From: Kiritimatiellia bacterium
GTDB lineage: Bacteria > Verrucomicrobiota > Kiritimatiellia > CAIVKH01
Length of the DNA stretch: 64,000 nt
Reading direction: 5' to 3'
NCBI GenBank assembly: GCA_025054615.1
Contig: JANWZO010000005.1
Span: forward strand, 1-64,000
In this document: positions 35,876-44,292 of the stretch, one piece after another
How positions within the stretch are numbered: the first letter of the stretch is position 1
Layout of the letters: the number at the start of each line of letters is the position of its first letter
Made by a program: the position numbers and the translations under genes
The notes under the pieces: generated by a model
What the model saw: the letters and a program-made list of their open reading frames with translations, nothing else
Databases searched by the model: none
Told to the model about the DNA's origin: nothing

Positions 35876-36573
35876 ACAGCAAGGATGGTCTGCTCGTCAT
35901 CTGCCGGGGCGTGACCCGGCGCTTTCGAAAAGGTCCGGTTTGGGTCACGCCGCTGGAGAATCTGGATTTGGAAATTCCTCGTGGCGATTTTCTCGCGCTG
36001 ATGGGCCCATCTGGGTCGGGCAAGTCGACGCTGCTCAACCTGCTTGCGGGCATCGACCAGCCCACAGCGGGCGAGATCATCATCGACGGCGCAGCGATCC
36101 ATGCAATGTCCCGCGGCGCGCTCGCCGCATGGCGCGCGCGGACGGTTGGTTACATATTCCAGCTTTATCACCTCGTTCCAACATTGACCGCATTCGAAAA
36201 TGTGGAGCTGCCGCTGCTGCTCCATCCGATGAGCCGGCGGGAGCGCAGCGAACGCGTGGAAGCGGCCCTTTCACTCGTAGGTCTCTCAGACCGCATGCAT
36301 CACTTTCCGCGTGAACTCTCGGGCGGCCAGGAGCAGCGGGTCGCCATCGCGAGAGCGATCGTGGCCGACCCTCCCCTCATCGTCGCGGACGAGCCTACGG
36401 GCGATTTGGATCGCGAATCGGCCGATGCAGTTCTTGGGCTACTCGGGCGACTGAACCGTGAACGGGGAAAAACGATCGTGATGGTCACCCACGACGCCCG
36501 CGCCGCGTCGGCCGCGTCGCGCGTGCTGCATCTGGAGAAAGGCAAATTGCTGGAGGCCTCAGCATGCAACTGA
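35872..36573 (+). CDS. MacB/LolD-type ABC transporter ATPase
   Basis: A 233-residue ATPase that powers the FtsX-type permeases encoded next. Walker A GPSGSGKST, signature LSGGQEQRVAIARA and Walker B LIVADEPTGD are complete, and the Q-loop and His switch (VTHD) are visible. The GTG start overlaps the adaptor's stop and has AAAGGAGG upstream. The group resembles MacAB-like exporters, whose substrates include macrolides, lipoproteins or peptides. Confidence 0.93.
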   Translation: MNSKDGLLVICRGVTRRFRKGPVWVTPLENLDLEIPRGDFLALMGPSGSGKSTLLNLLAGIDQPTAGEIIIDGAAIHAMSRGALAAWRARTVGYIFQLYHLVPTLTAFENVELPLLLHPMSRRERSERVEAALSLVGLSDRMHHFPRELSGGQEQRVAIARAIVADPPLIVADEPTGDLDRESADAVLGLLGRLNRERGKTIVMVTHDARAASAASRVLHLEKGKLLEASACN

Positions 36574-37724
36574 ACGGAAAAACGCTCATCAATATGATCC
36601 CGCTGGCAGCCAAGCAGGTTGTCCGCAGCCGCATGCGCGCGCTACTGACCGCGGCAGGCATTGCGATGGGAATGTTTGTGTTTGCCGCCGTGGAGACGCT
36701 CCGATCCGCCGTCGCGCGCGCGACGACCCTGGGCGCCGAGGATACCACGCTCGTCGTGTACCGGGAGAATCGGTATTGCCCCGCAGCGAGCCGTTTGCCG
36801 CTGCATTATGAGGACGAGATTCGGCGTGTGCCCGGCGTTCGGGAGGTAATTCCGATCCAGATCGTCGTGAACAATTGCGGGGCGAGCCTCGATGTCATCA
36901 CGTTCCGCGGCGTTCCGCCCCGCCAGCTTCTTCGGTACGCGCCGGAAATCCGGATCGTGCGCGGATCACTGGAAGATTGGATGCGCGCCGATGACGGCGC
37001 CCTAATTGGAGAACAGTTTGCAAAACGCCGCGGCCTGGCGCCCGGCGATGTCTTTCAAGCGGCGGGTGTCCGCGTTCGAATTTCGGGCATTTTGTCCTCG
37101 CCGAACCCGCAGGACAATTCGGTGGCCTATGTGCATCTGCCATTTTTGCAACAGGCGAGCGGCCGCGGGCTTGGCGAGGTGACCCAATTCAACGTGCGCG
37201 TGGAGGATCCCTCGGAGCTTCTTGCGGTGGCTGACGCGATCGACGCTCGCTTTCGGTCGGCCCCTGAGCCCACGAAAACTACGCCTGAAAAGGCGTTTTT
37301 CGCGCAGGCTGCGAGCGACCTCGTGGAACTGTCCGATTATTCGAAGTGGATCGGTTATGGCGCCGTGGTCGCGGTGCTGGGCCTTATCGGGAATGCCGTC
37401 CTGCTCGCGGTTCGCGGTCGGGTGCGAGAGGTGGCTATCGTACAGACGCTCGGCTACTCATCCGGCGCGGTGGCGTGGCTGGTCCTTCTGGAGGGCATTC
37501 TGCTAGGGCTGGCGGGCGGCGCGGCGGGCGCGGGCGCGGCCTGGATCTTTTTTGAGGCGGGCCGTTTCACCTTTGGAAACGAGGGACAGATTATCTCGCT
37601 CACGGCTGATCCCCGCCTGCTCGCAGACTGCCTGGGTATCGCGCTGGGGCTGGGCGCTGCAGCGGCGGCGGCGCCGGCGTGGATTGCCGCCCGCACACCC
37701 ATTGTGGCGAGTCTCCGGAGCTGA
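36564..37724 (+). CDS. FtsX/MacB-type ABC permease, first copy
   Basis: A 386-residue inner-membrane permease. An N-terminal helix is followed by a large periplasmic MacB-PCD-like domain (about residues 45-260). Three C-terminal membrane helices belong to the FtsX core (~270-385, AVVAVLGLIGNAVLLAVRGR and on). It overlaps the ATPase gene by ten bases and is followed after three bases by a second permease. The two probably form a heterodimer. Confidence 0.88.
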   Translation: MQLNGKTLINMIPLAAKQVVRSRMRALLTAAGIAMGMFVFAAVETLRSAVARATTLGAEDTTLVVYRENRYCPAASRLPLHYEDEIRRVPGVREVIPIQIVVNNCGASLDVITFRGVPPRQLLRYAPEIRIVRGSLEDWMRADDGALIGEQFAKRRGLAPGDVFQAAGVRVRISGILSSPNPQDNSVAYVHLPFLQQASGRGLGEVTQFNVRVEDPSELLAVADAIDARFRSAPEPTKTTPEKAFFAQAASDLVELSDYSKWIGYGAVVAVLGLIGNAVLLAVRGRVREVAIVQTLGYSSGAVAWLVLLEGILLGLAGGAAGAGAAWIFFEAGRFTFGNEGQIISLTADPRLLADCLGIALGLGAAAAAAPAWIAARTPIVASLRS

Positions 37725-37727
37725 GCC

Positions 37728-38876
37728 ATGGCGCTTCTCCCCCTGCAGTATGCGGTGCGGAATCTGTATCGGTCCGTTTCGAGGCTAGTTCAACTGATCC
37801 TCGGCAGCGCGCTGGTCGTGTTCCTTGCGATGGGCGCGCATGCGCTGAATGAGGGCATGCGGCGGATGCTCGCCGCCAGCGGTAGCGAGAAAAATGTCCT
37901 GATCCTTGGCGCGGGTAGCGAGGAAAGCACACAGCGCAGCGAAATCCCCGCGCGCGCGGCGGGGATCGCGGAGGCGAGCATCGCGGGCGCCTATGCTCCG
38001 CTCGGCGTCCGGGCCTTTTCGCCGCAGATTGTGCACATGACCGAAGTCGGCGTCGCTGGCATTCGCGCCAAGGCATTTCTGCGCGGTGTGGACGAGCGGG
38101 CGTTGCTGGTCCATCCGGAAGTTGTACTGCTCGACGGGCGTTTTCCCGGACCGGGCGAGGCGATGGTCGGGCGCCATGCATGGCGGCGACTTGGTGTCGA
38201 CGCGGACAGCCTGCGGCCCGGCAACACGCTGCAGGTCGACGACGCCGCTCTCCGGATCACGGGTGTGTTCGCCGCGCCGGGTTCGGTGTTTGAATCGGAG
38301 ATTTGGATGAATCTCCACGAGTTGCTCGCGCTGGCCCGCCGCGAAACCTACAGCGCGATTGTGGTGCGATTGGATGACGGCGACCCGGTGGATGTGGAAC
38401 TCTTCACCCGGCAACGGATCGACCTTGAGCTGAGCGCCATTCCCGAGAAGACCTATTATGCCAAGCTGTCCTGGTTTTATGCGCCGATTCGATGGATGAC
38501 CTGGGCAACGGCGCTCCTGATTGCCACCGCAGCCTTCTTCGGTGGCCTGAACACGATCCATGCGGCTTTTGCAGCGCGAGTTCGCGAGGTCGCCACTCTC
38601 CAAGCCATCGGCTTTTCGCGCGCTGCGGTGTTTGTCTCGTTTCTTCAGGAGTCCATGCTGACGTCGGCGGCGGGAACGCTGCTAGGCGCGGCGGCGCTTC
38701 TCGCCGTGTTGTCGGGCCGCGTGGTTTATATTGGCGCGGGCGCCTTTGAACCGGACTGCGGCCCGGAGACGCTCGGCGTCGGTCTAGCGGCCGGCGTGCT
38801 GCTGGGTGTGCTCGGAACACTCCCACCCGCGTTTCGCTGCCTTAGGCCTCCGCTACCGCAGGCGCTTCGGGACTAA
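37728..38876 (+). CDS. FtsX/MacB-type ABC permease, second copy
   Basis: A 382-residue relative of the preceding permease with the same layout: an N-terminal helix, a periplasmic domain (about 45-250, with GLRPG-like turn regions) and three C-terminal helices. The conserved EVATLQAIGFSRAAVF cytoplasmic loop is present. Sequence differs clearly from its neighbour, so this is not a recent duplication. It is followed by a lipoprotein gene preceded by GGAGG. Confidence 0.88.
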   Translation: MALLPLQYAVRNLYRSVSRLVQLILGSALVVFLAMGAHALNEGMRRMLAASGSEKNVLILGAGSEESTQRSEIPARAAGIAEASIAGAYAPLGVRAFSPQIVHMTEVGVAGIRAKAFLRGVDERALLVHPEVVLLDGRFPGPGEAMVGRHAWRRLGVDADSLRPGNTLQVDDAALRITGVFAAPGSVFESEIWMNLHELLALARRETYSAIVVRLDDGDPVDVELFTRQRIDLELSAIPEKTYYAKLSWFYAPIRWMTWATALLIATAAFFGGLNTIHAAFAARVREVATLQAIGFSRAAVFVSFLQESMLTSAAGTLLGAAALLAVLSGRVVYIGAGAFEPDCGPETLGVGLAAGVLLGVLGTLPPAFRCLRPPLPQALRD

Positions 38877-38892
38877 CTTAGGAGGAACAGGT

Positions 38893-39450
38893 ATGATCAT
38901 GAAGAGAATCGCTCAAACACGAGTGGCGCTGATTGCCCTTGTCGCGCTCTCCACGGCCGGGTGTGGCAAAGGGCCGTCACGCGAAGAGTCGCCTTCCGCG
39001 GATGCGGGCGAGATCCCGCCTGCTGTGTTGGCGTTATTCCGAAAAATTTCCGGCGAAGGCGGAGCTTTGCCGATCCGGGAAGTTCGCGAGAAAGCCGGAG
39101 CCGGGGATCGAGTAGTCATCGAAGCCGCCATCATCGGCAGCGAAAACCCGTTTATCGAAAGACGGGCGGCCTTTGTGATTGGGGATCCTGAGCGGATCGA
39201 AACCTGCGACGAGCTACACGCCGATTCCTGTCCGACGCCATGGGATGCGTGTTGCGAGGAGCCCGACACGCTCCGGGAAAATACCGCAATCGTCCAAATC
39301 GTCGACTCCGACGGCCGAGTTCTGCCCGTGGGGCTCCGCGGAGTGGGCGGATTGCGCGAACAGGCGCGAGTTCGGGTTGAAGGGCGCGTGGCAAATCGTT
39401 CGGGTGAGGGCGCGCTGGTTATCAACGCGGACGCCATCCAAGTGTTCTAA
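38893..39450 (+). CDS. OB-fold-like lipoprotein of the efflux operon
   Basis: 185 residues with lipobox LSTAGC (Cys24). The mature part begins with an acidic linker, then a beta-rich domain (from ~65) whose strands and a GLREQARVRVEGRV segment suggest an OB-like barrel. A Cys motif, C-x7-C-x6-CC (ETCDELHADSCPTPWDACC), looks like a metal or disulfide site. ATG 38893 has GGAGG seven bases upstream. Gene order and spacing make it the last gene of the ABC operon. Exact role unknown. Confidence 0.75.
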   Translation: MIMKRIAQTRVALIALVALSTAGCGKGPSREESPSADAGEIPPAVLALFRKISGEGGALPIREVREKAGAGDRVVIEAAIIGSENPFIERRAAFVIGDPERIETCDELHADSCPTPWDACCEEPDTLRENTAIVQIVDSDGRVLPVGLRGVGGLREQARVRVEGRVANRSGEGALVINADAIQVF

Positions 39451-39510
39451 CGTCGGTTTATTCCCGCTCGTGAAAACTGCGGAAGGGTCTGCGGGGCTTT
39501 TCAGGACGCC

Positions 39511-40350
39511 CTACCACGACACAGCGTATTCCACGCCGACTACGACGCCCTCGGACTCCGGCTGGTAGACCTCGATTGGCGGGAAAAAGCGGGGTTCCGA
39601 GCGCCCGAAGGCGTAGGTTTCGAGGAAGAGGGCGAATTGGTAGTTTTTGTGACGCCAGCCGACCTCGCAGTCCCACGTCCATTGCCGGCCTGGCTTCAGT
39701 GAAAAGGTTCGGTCTTCCCGGATACGCAGGCTATAGTGCGCCGTGTTGTAGATTGGCGGTCGCAGGGCGGCCACGGCAAACAGGGCCGATTGCGGCGAGA
39801 GGCGCTGTTCCACATACGCGCCGAGCCGGCCGTAGACCATGAGCCAGAGCTCGTCGTAACCGCCGCGTTCGGGCTCGCCGCCGGCGAGTCGGCGCAGCCA
39901 GGATTGGACTCCCGCGCCAAGCAGCGGAACGGCGCGGAAGCCGCTTTCGTCGGGCGACAGGCGCCTTCGCGCGTCCGTCTCAACGCGGAGCCCATAGTAC
40001 TCCGTCGTTTCCGTCAAGGGTTCTCCGCCGATAGTCCGGCCGTCGTAGTCCGCGCGCCCGGCCATCGCCTCGGCTCGCCACAGGACGTGCAGCGACGCCA
40101 GGCCGGCTCCGCCGCGGGTTCCGAGGGACAAACGATAGCCCTCTTCCTTCAAGATGCGCGATCCGCCTTCATATTCATCCCAATCGAATCGGGCCAGTCG
40201 GATACCGATCAACGGCGCAGTCTCTTCCGCGGCCGCAGTGGAGAGACATGCAACGGCAATGAGCGCCGCAAGGGCGGCTGATTTCCATCGTCTGTAAAAA
40301 AATTTTATGGAGCTTCCATGCTCTGGAAAAGCGGCCGGGGTCGCCTTCAT
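39511..40350 (-). CDS. predicted outer-membrane beta-barrel protein
   Basis: A 279-residue protein with a signal peptide (core AALAALIAVACLSTAAAEE at ~27-43). The rest alternates short hydrophobic and aromatic strands, for example YGLRVETDARRRL and WDCEVGWRHKNYQFALF, and ends in an aromatic residue (Trp), as for BAM-inserted barrels. The start ATG 40350 overlaps the stop of the GT2 gene by four bases, making it the last gene of a three-gene operon. No specific pore family recognised. Confidence 0.72.
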   Translation of the reverse strand: MKATPAAFPEHGSSIKFFYRRWKSAALAALIAVACLSTAAAEETAPLIGIRLARFDWDEYEGGSRILKEEGYRLSLGTRGGAGLASLHVLWRAEAMAGRADYDGRTIGGEPLTETTEYYGLRVETDARRRLSPDESGFRAVPLLGAGVQSWLRRLAGGEPERGGYDELWLMVYGRLGAYVEQRLSPQSALFAVAALRPPIYNTAHYSLRIREDRTFSLKPGRQWTWDCEVGWRHKNYQFALFLETYAFGRSEPRFFPPIEVYQPESEGVVVGVEYAVSW

Positions 40351-41165
40351 GCGCCGGGTCCCGTCCCGGGTTCGGGCAACGTATCGAAATCCGTTTTCTT
40401 CCGGAGGGCGAGTTCCCAAAGTTTCGCGTATTTCATGAATACGCCGAAACTGCTGATGACTGCGATGATGAAGCCGTGCCAGCCGTCGAGAAAGCCATGT
40501 TTGAGGAAATAGCCCTTGAGGAATCGCAGAGGGGGGCGGAACAGGAGGTCGAGGGGATTGAAGCGAGGATTCTGAACGAACTTTTGCCGAGCGGAGATGG
40601 TTGAAAAGCGGTCGAGCGTGTCGAGATGGTCGCGCAGGTCGTCGTAGGTGTAATGCCAGAGAGGGTTTTTGAGGCGTTTGACAGGGCCGTTGACGACCAC
40701 CTTGTCATGCGGCTCTTCGCCTTCGGACCGGCCGTAATCCTTGTGAAAAAGCCTGAGTTTGACGTCCGGGTACCACTCGCCGTGGCGGATCCACCGGCCG
40801 AGGTAGTACACCTGGCGCGGGAATTCGTAGCCGAGGTACCGGGGCCCGTTTTCGAATTCCTCGAGGATCTCCTCGCGGAGGCCGGGGGAGACCTCCTCGT
40901 CCGAGTCGATGTTCAGGATCCAGTTGTAGCGCGCGAGCGTTCGCACGAGGTTTCGCTGGCCGACGTAGCCGAGCCACACGTGCTGAAAGACGCGGTCAGT
41001 GTACTCGCGGCAGATTTCGACCGTGCGATCCGTGCTAAAGCTGTCGAGGACGACAATTTCGTCGCACCAGGTGACGCTTTCGATGCACCGCCTGATCTTC
41101 TTTTCCTCGTTGAAGACGATGATGCAGGCGGAAATGCGCTCTCGCCTGTTTGCGGGCGCGGTCAC
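40347..41165 (-). CDS. family 2 glycosyltransferase, WaaE-like
   Basis: A 272-residue GT2 enzyme. The nucleotide-sugar fold begins ISACIIVFNEEKKIRRC. The metal-binding motif is NIDSDEEV. The catalytic part contains the PLWHYTYDDLRDHL region, and a C-terminal amphipathic/membrane segment (GFIIAVISSFGVFMKYAKLW) anchors it. Closest in style to WaaE/KdtX-type beta-glucosyltransferases of lipopolysaccharide core. GTG start 41165 overlaps the FHA gene stop. Sugar specificity not proven. Confidence 0.88.
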   Translation of the reverse strand: MTAPANRRERISACIIVFNEEKKIRRCIESVTWCDEIVVLDSFSTDRTVEICREYTDRVFQHVWLGYVGQRNLVRTLARYNWILNIDSDEEVSPGLREEILEEFENGPRYLGYEFPRQVYYLGRWIRHGEWYPDVKLRLFHKDYGRSEGEEPHDKVVVNGPVKRLKNPLWHYTYDDLRDHLDTLDRFSTISARQKFVQNPRFNPLDLLFRPPLRFLKGYFLKHGFLDGWHGFIIAVISSFGVFMKYAKLWELALRKKTDFDTLPEPGTGPGA

Positions 41166-42529
41166 GGCGCGGCTTCGGCCCGGCGCGCGTCCGCGACGGG
41201 GGGCACGGGCGATCCCGCGAGCGAACGCGGCTGGGCGTATTCGTCGAGGAGCTCGCCTCCGCGGTAGAGCCGGACCTGGTAACCGTGGAACGAGCGGGGC
41301 GTGCCTTCGGCGGCCTGCTGTTCCCGGACGCCTTTGGGGATCACGCAGGTGGCCGTGACGACGAATTCGCCCGGAGCTCCGCTGTCCGAAGGGCCGATCG
41401 GCTCTACCGACACGCGGCCCGGGGAGGGTAGGATTTCTCCCGTCGCGCGGTCCCTTTCAAAGAAGTTCGCTTCAACGCGGAGATTCTCCAACTCCACGCG
41501 CTGGTCGGGCGGCGCAGACAGTGTGATGTTGAGGACGCGCATCTCGTCCATGTCCTCGCTGCCGGGGAACCGGGTTTGTACAACGGACTGGATCTTCACG
41601 GCCACTTCCTCAGGGGGTGGCGCCGGCTGGATGGCCTGGCTCAGGCGGATCCGTTCGGCGACCGCGCGTTGGTACAGGGGGGATTGCGCGCTGCGCCGCA
41701 GAATTTCCGACCACTGGGCGGCCGCCTCGGCAAGGCGGCCCTGTTTTTCGAGGACTCTCGCGCGCTCTTCGTAAGCGGGGAGAAAATCCGGCGCGATAAA
41801 CTGGATGTGCGCGAGAAGACGGTCGGCCTCGACCAGATGGCCGGCGGCGATCGCTTCGCGGGCGGGGCCGATCAGTTCGGCGGCTTCTTCCAGCGGCGAT
41901 TTGGGCGCGGCGGGAGGGTTGAGCGTGGGCAGGGCGGTGGGCGGGGGTGGTGTGGGGGCATTCAGGTTGCGGACGGTTTCCTGAATGGCTCGGAGGTCTT
42001 CCCTCAACAGACGCAGGTCTTCCGTCAGGGCGGGCGGCACGACGGGCGTGGTGCGCGCGACGATGGCGGGATTGGTCGGAGGCGGCTGGAGTCCTGACGT
42101 CTCGACCGGCGCGTTGGGCCCGCGGGGCACATAGCGGGCCGATAACGCGGCGGCTAGCCCGAGTAGAAGCAGCGCAGCGATGGCCCAAGCAGCCTGGCGG
42201 CGTCGGCGGCGCTCGCGTTGCCCGCTGACCTCGGCCTGGACAAGCGCCTGGACCAGAAAACGGGTCCGGCCGAGTTCAAACTCGTCCCCGTGTTTCAGGC
42301 GCGCTTCCGAGACTTCGCGCTTGTTCACGAGGATTTTGTTCATCGATCCGAGGTCGCGGATGAACAATTCATCGCCGCGCTGCACAAGTTCGGCATGGCG
42401 CAATGCCGCTTCGGCGTCGGGCACATGGATGGCGCAAGCCGGGTCGCGACCGATGCACATGGGCTGCTCGCTCACGGTGATGCGCTCGCCCGTGCGTGTT
42501 CCGTTGAGAAAGATGACGCGATAAATCAT
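41162..42529 (-). CDS. FHA-domain transmembrane protein
   Basis: 455 residues. An N-terminal forkhead-associated (phosphothreonine-binding) domain covers about 1-95, with CIGRDPACAIHVPD and the LGSMNKILVN strand. A membrane helix (~110-132), proline-rich linkers and a helical, TPR-like region (~235-300) follow, then a C-terminal beta-rich domain. The usual FHA Ser-x-x-His is replaced by LRH, so ligand binding may be altered. It opens an operon with a glycosyltransferase and an outer-membrane barrel. The ATG at 42529 fits the FHA fold, although the frame is open to 43084. Confidence 0.85.
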   Translation of the reverse strand: MIYRVIFLNGTRTGERITVSEQPMCIGRDPACAIHVPDAEAALRHAELVQRGDELFIRDLGSMNKILVNKREVSEARLKHGDEFELGRTRFLVQALVQAEVSGQRERRRRRQAAWAIAALLLLGLAAALSARYVPRGPNAPVETSGLQPPPTNPAIVARTTPVVPPALTEDLRLLREDLRAIQETVRNLNAPTPPPPTALPTLNPPAAPKSPLEEAAELIGPAREAIAAGHLVEADRLLAHIQFIAPDFLPAYEERARVLEKQGRLAEAAAQWSEILRRSAQSPLYQRAVAERIRLSQAIQPAPPPEEVAVKIQSVVQTRFPGSEDMDEMRVLNITLSAPPDQRVELENLRVEANFFERDRATGEILPSPGRVSVEPIGPSDSGAPGEFVVTATCVIPKGVREQQAAEGTPRSFHGYQVRLYRGGELLDEYAQPRSLAGSPVPPVADARRAEAAP

Positions 42530-42634
42530 CCGGAACGAAGCATACCCAACTGGCCACCGCTCGCCAACGCGAAATCCTGGACCCTGGCGCGAAAAAACTG
42601 TCCTCCAGGGCCGGTTCGGCCCAGACTGGCTGAC

Positions 42635-43114
42635 ATGGCTAATGCCGATGAGGGTCGACGGCCCGGTGAACCCCGGTATGTGTTCGACAACGGCGTCCGA
42701 TTCGAGTGCGTGCGGTGCGGCCGCTGTTGCACCGGGGCGCCGGGGATCATTTTCGTCAACCGCCAGGATGCGGAACGGATTGCCGGTCATCTCGGCCTGG
42801 CGCTTGATACCTTTCTGGCGACCCATACCCGGCCGTGGAAAGACGGCCACACACTGGTTGAAAAAGCGAACGGCGAATGCGTTTTTTATGAAGAGGGCCG
42901 CTGCCGGATTTATGAGGTGCGGCCGACCCGTTGCCGAACCTATCCGTTCTGGCCGGAAACCCTGCGTTCGGAGGAAGCGTGGCGCGAAACCTGCGCGGAG
43001 TGCCCCGGCATTGGGCGCGGGCGGATCCATTTGAGGGATGAAATTTTGCGATTGATCCACGCGTCGTGGGAGGCGGGCCCCCAATCAAAGGCCCATCAAC
43101 CGCCGAGCGATTGA
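42635..43114 (+). CDS. YkgJ-family cysteine-cluster protein
   Basis: A 159-residue protein with the YkgJ/CxxCxxCC zinc- or iron-binding cluster: CVRCGRCC at ~26-33, then CVFYEEGRCRIYEVRPTRCRTYPF, and a late cysteine in CAEC. The family binds a metal cluster; function is largely unknown. The start ATG 42635 is the first that fits the domain; the frame is open upstream, antisense to the FHA gene. Its 3' end overlaps the convergent GT9 gene by 19 bases. Confidence 0.85.
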   Translation: MANADEGRRPGEPRYVFDNGVRFECVRCGRCCTGAPGIIFVNRQDAERIAGHLGLALDTFLATHTRPWKDGHTLVEKANGECVFYEEGRCRIYEVRPTRCRTYPFWPETLRSEEAWRETCAECPGIGRGRIHLRDEILRLIHASWEAGPQSKAHQPPSD

Positions 43115-44019
43115 GCCGCCCGAAAGACCTCCTCGACTGAGATCGAGTCGAGCCGGCTGTCTGGTGCCCGTAACACGCGAACCCGCGCGCCACGGGGCGC
43201 CCACAGCGCCGGATCCGTCGGTCCGAACAGGGCGAGGGTTGGCGCCCCGACTGCCGCAGCCAGGTGGGTAATCCCGCTGTCATTCCCAATGTAGCCGGAA
43301 GCCACCGAGAGGATTTGGGCGACCTCGCGGATGGATAAACCCGCAAGCAAGGAGATGTCCGCGGCGTTTCGTTCGATTCCTTCCCGTGCGGCTGCATCCG
43401 CCTCGCCCACGAGGAACAACGGCTGCCGGCCCGTTTCTCGCAAGCGACGCGCGAGCTCGATAAATCGACCGGCCGGCCAGTTTTTGGAAGGACTGCCGCT
43501 TCCGGGGTGAAGGATCCAGGCCGGCTGGCGCGGCCCGAGCCGCGCGCGGCCGGCCGCTCGCTCGATCTCCGGTAGGTCGATCCGCGGGGATGCGCCCGCC
43601 GCATAGATCGCAAGGGATTCGAGGGGTTTGAGGAGATGGTCAACGGCATGGGTCTCGCGGACGATCGGTGAACCGCTGATCACCTGACGGGCGCCGGCTC
43701 TCATCAGATTTGTTTCCACGGTGCCGTCCGGATCGTGGAAATAGTTGAATACGAGATCGAAGGACTGGATGAACGCGCGCTGGTCTTCGGGGATTGTTGG
43801 ATTCAATGCGAAAAATCGGGCGATTTGTGCCGCGTGCAGTGAGCCGATGGAGTCGACCAACCCGGCGACCCGGGCAATTTCTGCAATGTGGGGGTAGCCG
43901 ATGAGTTCAATCTGGGCCGTCGGCCATCGTTCTCGCAGCGCAGCAAAAACGGGAAGCGTGACGATGAAATCGCCGATCGCCCCGCCGCGCAGCACGAGGA
44001 ATCGGGGCCGCTTGTTCAC
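43096..44019 (-). CDS. family 9 glycosyltransferase (heptosyltransferase-like)
   Basis: A 307-residue GT9 enzyme. The first strand reads RFLVLRGGAIGDFIVTLP. A donor-site motif is WILHPGSGSPSKNWP, and SGYIGNDSGITHLAAAVGAPTLALFGPTDP is the family's C-terminal signature (quoted in parts: GNDSGITHLAA, LFGPTDP). Family members add heptose or related sugars to lipopolysaccharide core. The start is GTG 44019, chosen because the upstream 35 codons are unlike the family. Located in an envelope gene neighbourhood. Confidence 0.86.
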   Translation of the reverse strand: MNKRPRFLVLRGGAIGDFIVTLPVFAALRERWPTAQIELIGYPHIAEIARVAGLVDSIGSLHAAQIARFFALNPTIPEDQRAFIQSFDLVFNYFHDPDGTVETNLMRAGARQVISGSPIVRETHAVDHLLKPLESLAIYAAGASPRIDLPEIERAAGRARLGPRQPAWILHPGSGSPSKNWPAGRFIELARRLRETGRQPLFLVGEADAAAREGIERNAADISLLAGLSIREVAQILSVASGYIGNDSGITHLAAAVGAPTLALFGPTDPALWAPRGARVRVLRAPDSRLDSISVEEVFRAAQSLGG

Positions 44020-44163
44020 CGTGAACAGTATAGTTCTAGGGGCTTTGCTGACTCCAGAAAAACTGAGGCGACGAAGAGGGGGTGTGGACGCGCAATCCCT
44101 GCCGAAATGGGTCGACAAATACAACCCAACTGGACAAAAACAGCCGAACGGGGAAAATTTTGC

Positions 44164-44193
44164 TTGAGAGAACCTTTCCGCGAATGGGATAAG
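44164..44193 (+). promoter_or_regulatory. sigma70-type promoter of tRNA-Asp
   Basis: TTGAGA (44164-44169), an 18-base spacer, then GATAAG (44188-44193). Transcription would begin a few bases before the tRNA at 44207. The spacing is one base above optimum. Confidence 0.5.
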
Positions 44194-44206
44194 AAGGGCT
44201 TCGCGC

Positions 44207-44283
44207 GGGGGCGTAGCTCAATTGGTTAGAGCGCTGCCCTGTCACGGCAGAGGTCGCGGGTTCGAGCCCCGTCGCCCCCGCCA
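44207..44283 (+). tRNA. tRNA-Asp (anticodon GTC)
   Basis: Acceptor GGGGGCG pairs with CGCCCCC. The D arm contains TAGCTCAATTGG. The anticodon stem CTGCC/GGCAG encloses loop CTGTCAC, anticodon GTC (aspartate). The T arm is GGGTTCGAGCCCC. Discriminator G and encoded CCA (44281-44283). Length 77 nt. Confidence 0.97.
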
Positions 44284-44292
44284 CTTTATCCT

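Noticed and set aside
42218-42634. N-terminal extension of the YkgJ-family gene
   Set aside because: The frame is open upstream but runs antisense to the FHA gene; the family domain begins at ATG 42635.
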